Positions 8,141 through 14,778 of a DNA stretch of 16,627 bases are shown in pieces. The translations under genes and the position numbers were made by a program. Numbering within the stretch: the first letter of the stretch is position 1; each line of letters opens with the position of its first letter. The notes beneath the pieces were generated by a model. That model had not been told where the DNA came from and searched no databases. It worked only from the letters and a program-made list of their open reading frames with translations. Origin of the DNA: an uncultured Eubacteriales bacterium (GTDB taxonomy: Bacteria; Bacillota; Clostridia; Christensenellales; UBA1242); NCBI GenBank assembly GCA_949067325.1, contig CARTDZ010000014.1, forward strand, positions 9,151 through 25,777, in the 5' to 3' direction.

Positions 8141-10089
8141 AAATAAATATTCTAGAGCCAAAAGTCTTCAATCGTATCTCAGCAGGTGAGGTGGTTGAAC
8201 GTCCGTCATCAATCGTCAAAGAACTCGTTGAAAACAGCATTGACGCAGGTGCAACCAAAATTATGATCGAAATTGAAAACGGCGGCATAAGTGAAATTAC
8301 AATTTCTGACAATGGCAGCGGAATAGATAAATCAGACATCAAAACAGCTTTCATGCCACACGCAACCAGCAAAATCAAAAGTGTCGAAGACCTTGACAAT
8401 ATCGCAAGCCTTGGTTTTCGCGGTGAAGCTCTTGCAAGTATAGCCTCTGTTTGTCACGTTCATCTCACGTCAAAAACAGCGTCTTCTGAAACGGGACATA
8501 GCATCAAAATTGATGGCGGAACTTTCTCAGACATAACCGAAGTTGCTCGCACAAACGGCACAACAATCTCATGCAAAGACCTTTTTTACAACACTCCAGT
8601 TCGAGCCAAATTTTTAAGAAAGCCAAAAATAGAAGAAAGTGAAATCACCCACCTTATCGAAAAAATTATGCTCTCTCACAGCGAAATTGCTTTCACATAT
8701 TATGTCGACGGCAAAATGGTGTACAATACAACATCTTGTGTTATGCAAGACATAATATATACGATATATGGTCGTGACGTTTACGAAAATCTTGTAGAAG
8801 TAAATCATGAAGAAGATGGTATCAAGCTCTCTGGCTTTATCACAAAACCAAATCTTTCAAAAAGCAATCGCACATATCAAAGCCTTTTTGTCAACGGTCG
8901 CTATGTTGAAAACTTCCTTGTCTCATCTTCAGTTCAAGGCGTTTATGAAAGCTTTCTTATGAAAGGCCGCTTTCCAATCTATGTACTTAAACTAGACGTT
9001 CCAACAGACTGCGTAGATGTCAACGTTCACCCATCAAAACGCGAGGTGAAGTTTGAAAATTCAAACAAAATATTTGGCTTAGTTAGGCGCGCTATTGAAA
9101 AAGCACTTCTCTCAATCAATCAAATTGTCTCTTTTGTGGCAAATGATGAAGAGCCTATGCCAGAAGAGCATAGTGAGTTCAATTCACAGTCTTTCAGCCC
9201 AATGTACAAAAAGCCAAATGAGCCTCTTTCAGATACTCAGGGCAGCAGCTATCATGGCACAATCAAAACAATTGACACCTCTCACCCAATTCCAGATTTC
9301 AACCCTTATGAGATTGAATACCACAAAGAGCCTCCACGTCCAGACAAAGATTTCAATGATGTCAAATTGCCAGAACGCGACGTTCCAGTCAACAAACTTG
9401 GCGGCCCATTCTTTTTCGACAACGACAACGAACAATATCTTGACGAAATAAAAAATTCAACCAAAAACAAAAATGTTCAAGAAAAGGTTGTTGAAGAAAA
9501 GTTTATCAAAGCAGATGTTTCAAGCGAAATGAAAATTTTGGGTACAATATTCAAAACTTACATTCTCGTCGAGTTTGACGATTCAATTTACTTCCTCGAC
9601 CAGCACGCAGCGCACGAGCGTCTTCTCTATGATCGTCTCGTTGCTGGCATAAATGAAAACAAAGCTCATAGTCAACCACTGCTTGTGCCATTCAAGTTTA
9701 AGGTGAGTGCAAAAGACTACGCAAAAGTAGAAAACGTGATGCCACATCTTAACAAACTCGGCTTTCTTTTGAAAGATAGAGGTGGCTATAACTTTGAAAT
9801 CACAGCTATTCCTTTGGCGCTTGGCGAACTTAAACTTGACACCTTTGTGGAAGAACTTGTCAAAGATATGCCTCTTCTTGAAAGCAAGCCCAGCCAGTTT
9901 ATAAACGAAAAGCTATGTCAACACGCTTGCAAGCACGCGATAAAAGGTGGTGACCAAATCTCAAAAGCAGATTGTGCCTATCTTATCGAACAAATAAGAA
10001 AGGGTGTCATGCTTTGTCCTCACGGCAGGCCAATTGCTTTGACAATGACCCGTCACCAGTTTGAAAAAATGTTTAAAAGAGTTTTGTAA
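8137..10089 (+). CDS. mutL: DNA mismatch repair protein MutL (endonuclease type)
   Basis: MutL links mismatch recognition to strand removal. The GHKL ATPase is at the N-terminus: ELVENSIDAGAT, DNGSGI, HATSKI and GFRGEAL are all present. A linker of low conservation spans about 340-480. The C-terminal domain carries the nuclease motifs of MutH-less bacteria: DQHAAHERLLYD at 488-499, ACKHAIK at 597-603 and CPHGRP at 627-632. QPLLVP (513-518) matches the beta-clamp contact motif of Bacillus-type MutL. The last position of the DQHA(X)2E(X)4E motif is Asp499 in place of Glu. The AAGGAGG site at 8126-8132 and the ATGA overlap with mutS fix the start. The stop abuts the miaA start with no gap. Confidence 0.98.
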   Translation: MKINILEPKVFNRISAGEVVERPSSIVKELVENSIDAGATKIMIEIENGGISEITISDNGSGIDKSDIKTAFMPHATSKIKSVEDLDNIASLGFRGEALASIASVCHVHLTSKTASSETGHSIKIDGGTFSDITEVARTNGTTISCKDLFYNTPVRAKFLRKPKIEESEITHLIEKIMLSHSEIAFTYYVDGKMVYNTTSCVMQDIIYTIYGRDVYENLVEVNHEEDGIKLSGFITKPNLSKSNRTYQSLFVNGRYVENFLVSSSVQGVYESFLMKGRFPIYVLKLDVPTDCVDVNVHPSKREVKFENSNKIFGLVRRAIEKALLSINQIVSFVANDEEPMPEEHSEFNSQSFSPMYKKPNEPLSDTQGSSYHGTIKTIDTSHPIPDFNPYEIEYHKEPPRPDKDFNDVKLPERDVPVNKLGGPFFFDNDNEQYLDEIKNSTKNKNVQEKVVEEKFIKADVSSEMKILGTIFKTYILVEFDDSIYFLDQHAAHERLLYDRLVAGINENKAHSQPLLVPFKFKVSAKDYAKVENVMPHLNKLGFLLKDRGGYNFEITAIPLALGELKLDTFVEELVKDMPLLESKPSQFINEKLCQHACKHAIKGGDQISKADCAYLIEQIRKGVMLCPHGRPIALTMTRHQFEKMFKRVL

Positions 10090-11004
10090 ATGCAAAAAGT
10101 CCTCTTTGTTTTAGGCCCAACAGCTGTTGGCAAAAGTGCAATGGCAATAAACCTCGCAAAAGAATTAAACGGCGAGGTTATTTCTGCTGACTCAGTTCAG
10201 GTCTTTAAAGGCTTTGATATAGGCTCTGCCAAGATAACGCAAGATGAAATGCAGGGCATAAAACATCACCTGATTGATATCTGCGAAAGTGGTCAAGAAT
10301 TTTCAGTAGCTGAATTTGTAAAGTTGACAGAAGAAAAAATAAAAGAAATTTCAGCACGTGGCAGACTGCCAATCATTGTAGGAGGAACTTTCTTGTATGT
10401 CAAAGCTTTGACTGAAGGATACAACTTTGGCGGAACTGAAAAACAGGAAGCTTTTAGACAACAACTAGAAAAAGAAATAGAAGAAAAGGGAAGCGAGGAG
10501 GTTTATAAAAGACTTCTTGCTTTTGCCCCAGAAATGGCACAAAAAGTTCATGTAAACAACAAAAACAGACTTATAAGGGCTTTGGAAATCGCAACTTTTG
10601 GCCAAAAGCAAGAAAGGGCGGCAGCTCCAAATTATGACTGCCGAATTATTGCACTTTTGCTGCCGCGGGAGGAGCTTTACTTACGCATCAATAAGAGGGT
10701 TGACAAAATGTTGCAAGAAGGTTTAGTTGATGAAGTGAAAAACCTTTTGCAGTCTGGTGTAAGCGAAAAAAGTCAAGCAATGCGAGCGATTGGCTATAAA
10801 GAAGTGGTGGCTTATCTTAAAAAAGAGATTGATTTTGATAAGATGACAGAACTTATAAAACAGCGTTCCAGAAATTATGCAAAAAGACAATTGACTTTTT
10901 TGAGAAGCTTCCAAAATATAGAAACAATAGATGTCACAGATTTTGACGAGGCCAAAAGCAACACATTAAAAATAGTAAAGGAGTGGTTTAATGAAAACAA
11001 TTGA
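10090..11004 (+). CDS. miaA: tRNA dimethylallyltransferase
   Basis: MiaA transfers the dimethylallyl group to N6 of A37 in tRNAs that read codons starting with U, making the substrate of MiaB. The P-loop GPTAVGKS is at 9-16. ISADSVQVFKGFDIGSAK carries the catalytic Asp, GIKHHLID and VGGTFLYVKAL are conserved, and AIGYKEV and RNYAKRQLTFLR near the C-terminus are family signatures. The length of 304 is typical. The ATG directly follows the mutL stop and only a weak AAAAGAG lies upstream, so translation probably depends on coupling to mutL. Having both miaB and miaA in one operon suggests co-production of the two-step modification. Confidence 0.97.
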   Translation: MQKVLFVLGPTAVGKSAMAINLAKELNGEVISADSVQVFKGFDIGSAKITQDEMQGIKHHLIDICESGQEFSVAEFVKLTEEKIKEISARGRLPIIVGGTFLYVKALTEGYNFGGTEKQEAFRQQLEKEIEEKGSEEVYKRLLAFAPEMAQKVHVNNKNRLIRALEIATFGQKQERAAAPNYDCRIIALLLPREELYLRINKRVDKMLQEGLVDEVKNLLQSGVSEKSQAMRAIGYKEVVAYLKKEIDFDKMTELIKQRSRNYAKRQLTFLRSFQNIETIDVTDFDEAKSNTLKIVKEWFNENN

Positions 11005-12196
11005 AGAATTTGAAGAGGAGCTTTCTTCGCAATTTAAAAAAATAGATGAAATAGCATATTTCAATCAGAAAAAAGTTTTAAATGCCTTTATCGACTGCCG
11101 CATTTCAACAGCTAGCTTTGCTGGCACAACAGGATATGGATATGATGATGTCGGCCGCGATAATCTTGCCAAACTATATTCAAAAGTTTTCAAAACTGAA
11201 AATGCTATTGTTTCTCCGCTTATAACTTGCGGCTCTCACGCCATTTCAACTGTGCTTTTTGGCTTGCTTAGACCAAACGATGTGCTTTTGTCCGCTACTG
11301 GCAGCCTTTATGACACTTTGCAAGATACTATTTTTGGCAAGGGTAACGGCTCGCTTGAAGATTTTTTGGTTTCTTATCAACAAATTGAACTTAAAAACAA
11401 TGAAATCGACCTTCAAGCTTTGTCAGAAAAGGTGAGTGAAATAAAACCAAAAGTGGTCTTTTTTCAAAGGTCAAGAGGCTATTCTAGCAGAAAAGCCTTA
11501 AGCGTTGAAAAAATGAAAGAAGCTTTTGAAATTGTCAAAAAAAACAGCCCAAACTCTTTTATTGTGGTTGACAACTGCTATGGTGAGTTTGTAGAAAAAC
11601 TTGAGCCAACCGAAGTTGGTGCAGATGTTTGCGTTGGCTCGCTTATAAAAAATATAGGAGGTGGGCTTGCTCAAACCGGCGGCTATATCGTAGGCAGGGA
11701 CGCCGCCCTTTCAAAAATCGCTGCCAGATTTACCAGCCCATCTTTACTTTGTGAAGTTGGCTCATTTGAACAAGGCTATCGCCTCTTCTATCAAGGCCTT
11801 TTCAACGCTCCTCACGTTGTAGCAGGGGCAATCAAAGGTGCGATGCTTGTTGGGCAAGTGATGTCTTTCAAGGGCTACAAAATTATTCCAACAAACGAAG
11901 AACAAGCTTTTGATATAATCAAATCTGTGATTTTCAATACTGAAGAAGAACTTGTCAAATTTGTTCAAACCGTTCAGTCTATCTCGCCAATCGATAGTTT
12001 TGTTACGCCAATGCCATGGGATATGCCAGGCTATGAGGATAGGGTAATTATGGCTGCAGGAACATTTGTAGGTGGTGCGTCAATAGAACTTAGTTGCGAC
12101 AGCCCAATCAAAAAACCATATATTGCCTACTTTCAAGGCGGCCTAACTTACGAACATATAAAAATATTCGCCGAAAAACTCATTTCACTTTACTAA
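10991..12196 (+). CDS. ynbB: PLP-dependent YnbB/methionine gamma-lyase-like protein (aluminium-resistance family)
   Basis: This is a fold-type I PLP enzyme of the family named after B. subtilis YnbB, often annotated as methionine gamma-lyase or aluminium-resistance protein; the true substrate of this family is not settled. Visible features are GTTGYGYDDVGRDNLAKLY near the N-terminus, CGSHAIS for cofactor phosphate binding, VVDNCYGEF with Asp194 facing the pyridine nitrogen, and SLIKNIGGG with the likely Schiff-base Lys220. The length of 401 is near the family norm. The ATG lies 14 bases inside miaA with AAAGGAG at 10977-10983. In B. subtilis the orthologue also sits close to miaA, but with hfq between them; hfq is not present here. 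It appears to be the last gene of the operon, with a clear terminator only at 12349. Confidence 0.92.
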   Translation: MKTIEEFEEELSSQFKKIDEIAYFNQKKVLNAFIDCRISTASFAGTTGYGYDDVGRDNLAKLYSKVFKTENAIVSPLITCGSHAISTVLFGLLRPNDVLLSATGSLYDTLQDTIFGKGNGSLEDFLVSYQQIELKNNEIDLQALSEKVSEIKPKVVFFQRSRGYSSRKALSVEKMKEAFEIVKKNSPNSFIVVDNCYGEFVEKLEPTEVGADVCVGSLIKNIGGGLAQTGGYIVGRDAALSKIAARFTSPSLLCEVGSFEQGYRLFYQGLFNAPHVVAGAIKGAMLVGQVMSFKGYKIIPTNEEQAFDIIKSVIFNTEEELVKFVQTVQSISPIDSFVTPMPWDMPGYEDRVIMAAGTFVGGASIELSCDSPIKKPYIAYFQGGLTYEHIKIFAEKLISLY

Positions 12197-12271
12197 GACT
12201 TTCTTTATAACAAAAAATTGAAAAGTTTAAAATTCAACTGATCTTAAATAAGTAAAGAAAACTTCGCTTTC

Positions 12272-12323
12272 AAACTTAAACAATATAAAAAAACTTAAAC
12301 AATATAAAAAAACTTAAACAATA
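12272..12323 (+). repeat. 19-bp tandem repeat, 2.7 copies
   Basis: The unit AAACTTAAACAATATAAAA occurs at 12272-12290 and 12291-12309 without change, and its first 14 bases recur at 12310-12323. It lies in the 206-bp gap after ynbB. The gap contains nothing else I can name apart from the terminator at 12349. Identical copies suggest recent slippage. Confidence 0.9.
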
Positions 12324-12348
12324 CCAAAACGAAATTAGATAAAAAGAA

Positions 12349-12378
12349 AAAGAGGACAAGCTGTTTGTTCTTTTTTTT
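12349..12378 (+). terminator. Intrinsic terminator at the end of the miaB-ynbB operon
   Basis: An 11-bp stem has arms 12349-12359 and 12365-12375, with two G-U pairs and a 5-base GCTGT loop, and runs into T's to 12378. It ends 24 bases before the next start codon, so it separates the operon from the SpoIIM-like gene. Confidence 0.75.
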
Positions 12379-12402
12379 CGTCATTTTTCGTAAAGATAAA
12401 AT

Positions 12403-13020
12403 ATGTTAAGCAAATCAAAAAGAAAAAATAGGTTTTTTCATGATCTAAAAGACCTCATTTGTGACTGTTTTTTTGAAAGCAAATTCAAGTTTTTTTTAAC
12501 TCTTTTTGTAGTTTTAATCGCTCTTGTAACAGGTATTATAGTTGCTGCAAAATGCTTTTCTTCAGCTTCAATAAACAAACTAAGTGACTATGGTATTGTC
12601 GACCTGTCAAAAGGTCTCTCTTCACCATTTTTCGCTCGTCTGTTTTCGATGATACTTGTGCTACTGCTTCTCTTTGGCTTTTCATACACAAAGTTTTGTT
12701 TGCCGCTAGCCCTTCTTCTCATTGCTTATCGAAGCTATCTTTTGGGTCTCAATCTTGCCATAATGTTTCTCCTTTTTGGTTTTTCAGGCATTATCATCTC
12801 TGTCATTGTGGCCTTGCCTTGCCAGCTTATTTGCCTTGCCGTTTTATCCATTTTCTACCTTTTGCAATGCAAATGCACAAAAGATTTTTCTTGCTGCCAC
12901 AAGGGCGGGGGCGAAAAAGTAAGACTTCTCTTACTCGGCCTTATTGCTTTGCTTCTTGTATGTATTTTGGAAACTCTGCTTCTCCTTTTGTTTAACGCAA
13001 AAGTGATACTTGTCATTTAA
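12403..13020 (+). CDS. SpoIIM-like multi-pass membrane protein
   Basis: A basic N-terminus is followed by about five or six hydrophobic spans: roughly 30-50, 80-95, 98-122, 123-155 (perhaps two) and 174-204. The central block (PLALLLIAYRSYLLGLNLA, then FGFSGIIISVIVALPCQLI) resembles the pattern of the SpoIIM/DUF95 family, whose founding member is part of the SpoIIDMP engulfment machine of sporulating Bacillota. Context agrees: in Bacillota spoIIM, dacF and scpA-scpB tend to lie near one another, and the next genes here are DacF-like and scpA-scpB. The length of 205 also fits. A Cys cluster (CKC and CC, residues 156-165) in a cytosolic or external loop is unusual. No good Shine-Dalgarno precedes the ATG. 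The call rests on pattern and synteny, and an unrelated membrane protein is possible. Confidence 0.5.
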   Translation: MLSKSKRKNRFFHDLKDLICDCFFESKFKFFLTLFVVLIALVTGIIVAAKCFSSASINKLSDYGIVDLSKGLSSPFFARLFSMILVLLLLFGFSYTKFCLPLALLLIAYRSYLLGLNLAIMFLLFGFSGIIISVIVALPCQLICLAVLSIFYLLQCKCTKDFSCCHKGGGEKVRLLLLGLIALLLVCILETLLLLLFNAKVILVI

Positions 13021-13091
13021 AATTTTTTTGATTTTGCAAAGTATAAAAGAAACTTTTTTGAAAAGACTAACTTCTAGAAAAAGGAGTGCCT

Positions 13092-14267
13092 ATGAAAAAG
13101 TTTTTTTTAAGTTTTGCTACATTTGGTATTATGCTATGCATACTTGCTACAACATTTTGTGCTAGTCTTACGATTTCAACAACAGCGATAATGCCAGCAA
13201 AAGCAGAAATTGATCTTCAATCAAAGTCAGCTTGTCTTATGGAATATAGCTCGGGAGAAATTCTTTTTGCAAAAAATGAGAAAGAACATTTGCCAGTTGC
13301 AAGCATGGTCAAAATGATGACAATCCTCCTTACACTTGAGGAAATAGACAATGGCAACCTGACGCTTGACACTATGATAACAACAAGCGAAAACGCATCA
13401 GGTATGGGCGGCTCACAGGTTTTTATTGACCCATATGTTGAATACAAAACTGACGATTTGCTTAAAAGTGTGATTATGGCATCAGCAAATGACGCTTCGG
13501 TTGCTTTGGCAGAACACATGAGCGGCAGTGAGAAAACCTTTGCTATCAAAATGAACAATAGGGCAAAGGAACTAGGCATGAACGACACAAACTACGTCAA
13601 CTGTACAGGTCTTCCAGCACCAGAGCAATATTCATGTGCATACGACAGCGCTATTCTTCTTAAAGAAGTTTCTTCACACGATCTTTATCACAAATATAGC
13701 ACCATTTGGATGGACGAACTTTTGCACCCTTCAGGCCGCAAGACTGAACTTGTAAATACAAATCGTCTTATCAGATATTATGAAGGCTGCGACGGAGGAA
13801 AAACTGGCTCAACAAATGAAGCGGGCTGCTGCCTTTCAGCTTCAGCAAAAAGAAATGATATGCGTCTTGTTTCAGTCATCGTTGGTGCGGCAAACAGCCA
13901 AACTCGTTTTAACGAATGTTCAGCTCTGTTCAATTATGGTTTTGCCAACTTTGAAAGCCGCTCACTTGTTGATAACACAACTTCTTGTCAAACCTTGCCA
14001 GTAACAAAAGGAAAAGTCGCAGAAGTTGATGTCTACGCCAAAGAAAATTTTGCCGTAGTACTCAAAAAAGGTGAAAAAGGCGGCTATGAAGTGACTTATG
14101 CTCTTCCATCAAACATAAAAGCTCCAACCAAAGCAGGTGACGCTGTTGGCAAAGCAATTGTTTCAAAAGATGGCGTAGTAGTCAAAGAGGTTGAGCTTGT
14201 AGTAAAAGAAAATCTCGAAAAACTCTCATACAAAAATTGCATAGACAAAATTGTAGCAGGTTGGTAA
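13092..14267 (+). CDS. dacF: D-alanyl-D-alanine carboxypeptidase (DacF/PBP5 type)
   Basis: This low-molecular-mass penicillin-binding protein removes the terminal D-Ala from peptidoglycan stem peptides outside the membrane. A signal peptide occupies about residues 1-38, ending near AKA-E. The mature enzyme has SMVK (nucleophile Ser71, Lys74), SAN (131-133) and KTG in CDGGKTGSTNEAG (Lys237). A beta-rich C-terminal domain follows, and the last 20 or so residues (LEKLSYKNCIDKIVAGW) could be the amphipathic membrane-binding helix of this family. The ATG at 13092 is preferred because AAGGAG (13081-13086) sits five bases upstream; an in-frame GTG at 13086 overlaps that site. A 71-bp gap without an evident terminator separates it from the SpoIIM-like gene, so they may share a transcript. 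PBP5, DacB and DacF are hard to tell apart by sequence, so the symbol is provisional. Confidence 0.85.
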   Translation: MKKFFLSFATFGIMLCILATTFCASLTISTTAIMPAKAEIDLQSKSACLMEYSSGEILFAKNEKEHLPVASMVKMMTILLTLEEIDNGNLTLDTMITTSENASGMGGSQVFIDPYVEYKTDDLLKSVIMASANDASVALAEHMSGSEKTFAIKMNNRAKELGMNDTNYVNCTGLPAPEQYSCAYDSAILLKEVSSHDLYHKYSTIWMDELLHPSGRKTELVNTNRLIRYYEGCDGGKTGSTNEAGCCLSASAKRNDMRLVSVIVGAANSQTRFNECSALFNYGFANFESRSLVDNTTSCQTLPVTKGKVAEVDVYAKENFAVVLKKGEKGGYEVTYALPSNIKAPTKAGDAVGKAIVSKDGVVVKEVELVVKENLEKLSYKNCIDKIVAGW

Positions 14268-14304
14268 CTTAAACCAAATATGCAAAAACCATTTAGACAC
14301 AAAC

Positions 14305-14346
14305 CTGTTAGGCAAAAACAGTTAAGCAAAAACAGTTAAGCAAAAG
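14305..14346 (+). repeat. 14-bp tandem repeat, 3 copies
   Basis: The units are CTGTTAGGCAAAAA (14305-14318), CAGTTAAGCAAAAA (14319-14332) and CAGTTAAGCAAAAG (14333-14346). Copies two and three differ only at the last base. Confidence 0.9.
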
Positions 14347-14392
14347 CCAATCTAAGGAAAAATGGTTTATGTAAAAATATAGGCAAAAAAAA

Positions 14393-14468
14393 CAAGCAAA
14401 AGAAATGCAAAAGAACTTTAGCAAAAGAAACAAGCAAAAGAAATGCAAAAGAATTTTAGCAAAAAAAT
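14393..14468 (+). repeat. 38-bp tandem repeat, 2 copies
   Basis: Copy one is 14393-14430 and copy two 14431-14468. They differ by a single C-to-T change in the first 34 bases and by two more near the end of the unit. Each copy itself contains three GCAAAA motifs. Confidence 0.9.
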
Positions 14469-14490
14469 ATAAGAATAATTTTTAAGCAAA

Positions 14491-14507
14491 AATGTTTTGA
14501 AAACATT
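14491..14507. promoter_or_regulatory. 17-bp palindrome, possible operator or RNA hairpin
   Basis: AATGTTTTGAAAACATT is an 8+1+8 perfect inverted repeat. It could be a dimer-binding site or a short hairpin. No promoter is seen beside it and no U-tract follows, so its function is open. Confidence 0.4.
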
Positions 14508-14518
14508 CTCCAAATTTT

Positions 14519-14558
14519 AAGAGGAACAATTCTACCAAAAATTGTTCTCTTTTTTTTT
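14519..14558 (+). terminator. Intrinsic terminator of the dacF-like transcript
   Basis: AACAATT (14525-14531) pairs with AATTGTT (14540-14546) over an 8-base loop. The stem is extended by GAG/CTC-type pairs with one bulged G, and a run of T's (14550-14558) follows. It is the first clear terminator after dacF and lies about 250 bases past its stop. Confidence 0.8.
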
Positions 14559-14613
14559 AATTGCTGCTTTTTATTGCTTTTCTCGCACAAAAAAAATAAA
14601 TGATACTTTTTAG

Positions 14614-14642
14614 TTGCCTTTTGCCTCAATATTTGCTAAAAT
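14614..14642 (+). promoter_or_regulatory. Promoter of scpA-scpB with extended -10
   Basis: TTGCCT (14614-14619) and TAAAAT (14637-14642) are spaced by 17 bases, and TGC precedes the -10 in the extended TGn position. Transcription would start near 14649 and leave a leader of about 130 bases before the scpA ATG. Confidence 0.65.
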
Positions 14643-14679
14643 ATTTTTGTTTTAGTAATAATAGCACTCAAACTCAATT

Positions 14680-14721
14680 ACACAAACGTATTCACACAAA
14701 CGTAATCACACAAAAACAATC
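14680..14721 (+). repeat. 14-bp C/A-rich tandem repeat in the scpA leader, 3 copies
   Basis: The units are ACACAAACGTATTC (14680-14693), ACACAAACGTAATC (14694-14707) and the degenerate ACACAAAAACAATC (14708-14721). They lie within the predicted 5' leader of scpA, which has almost no G between 14666 and 14749. Confidence 0.85.
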
Positions 14722-14778
14722 AAACACAAAAACCTAAAAAAAACAAAAGTCGATCAAAAGATTAAGAGGAAGCACAAA

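Larger units (their letters stand above)
14268..14518 (+). repeat. Long 3' untranslated stretch with 12 copies of GCAAAA
   Basis: Between the dacF-like stop and the next terminator the plus strand carries GCAAAA at 14282, 14312, 14326, 14340, 14383, 14396, 14407, 14421, 14434, 14445, 14459 and 14486. Spacings are mostly 11, 13 or 14 bases. G is nearly confined to this motif and T is scarce. No credible reading frame covers it. Two cleaner tandem arrays lie inside and are listed separately. Confidence 0.85.

Noticed and set aside
12197..12270. Terminator immediately after ynbB
   Set aside because: Only 4-5 bp stems without U-tracts are present; the convincing hairpin is at 12349-12378.
12272..12323. 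Repeat array that could look like a CRISPR
   Set aside because: The units are directly tandem with no unique spacers, only 19 bases long, and no cas gene is present.
13086..13091. GTG start adding two residues to the carboxypeptidase
   Set aside because: It overlaps the AAGGAG ribosome binding site; the ATG at 13092 has correct spacing.
13021..13091. Possible promoter (TTGATT and TATAAA) before the carboxypeptidase
   Set aside because: The two boxes are only eight bases apart; no sigma-A spacing fits, and I could not match a forespore sigma consensus with confidence.
14405..14473. Short basic reading frame (22 codons) inside the GCAAAA repeats
   Set aside because: It has no ribosome binding site, and its Lys/Gln composition is simply what A-rich repeats encode.
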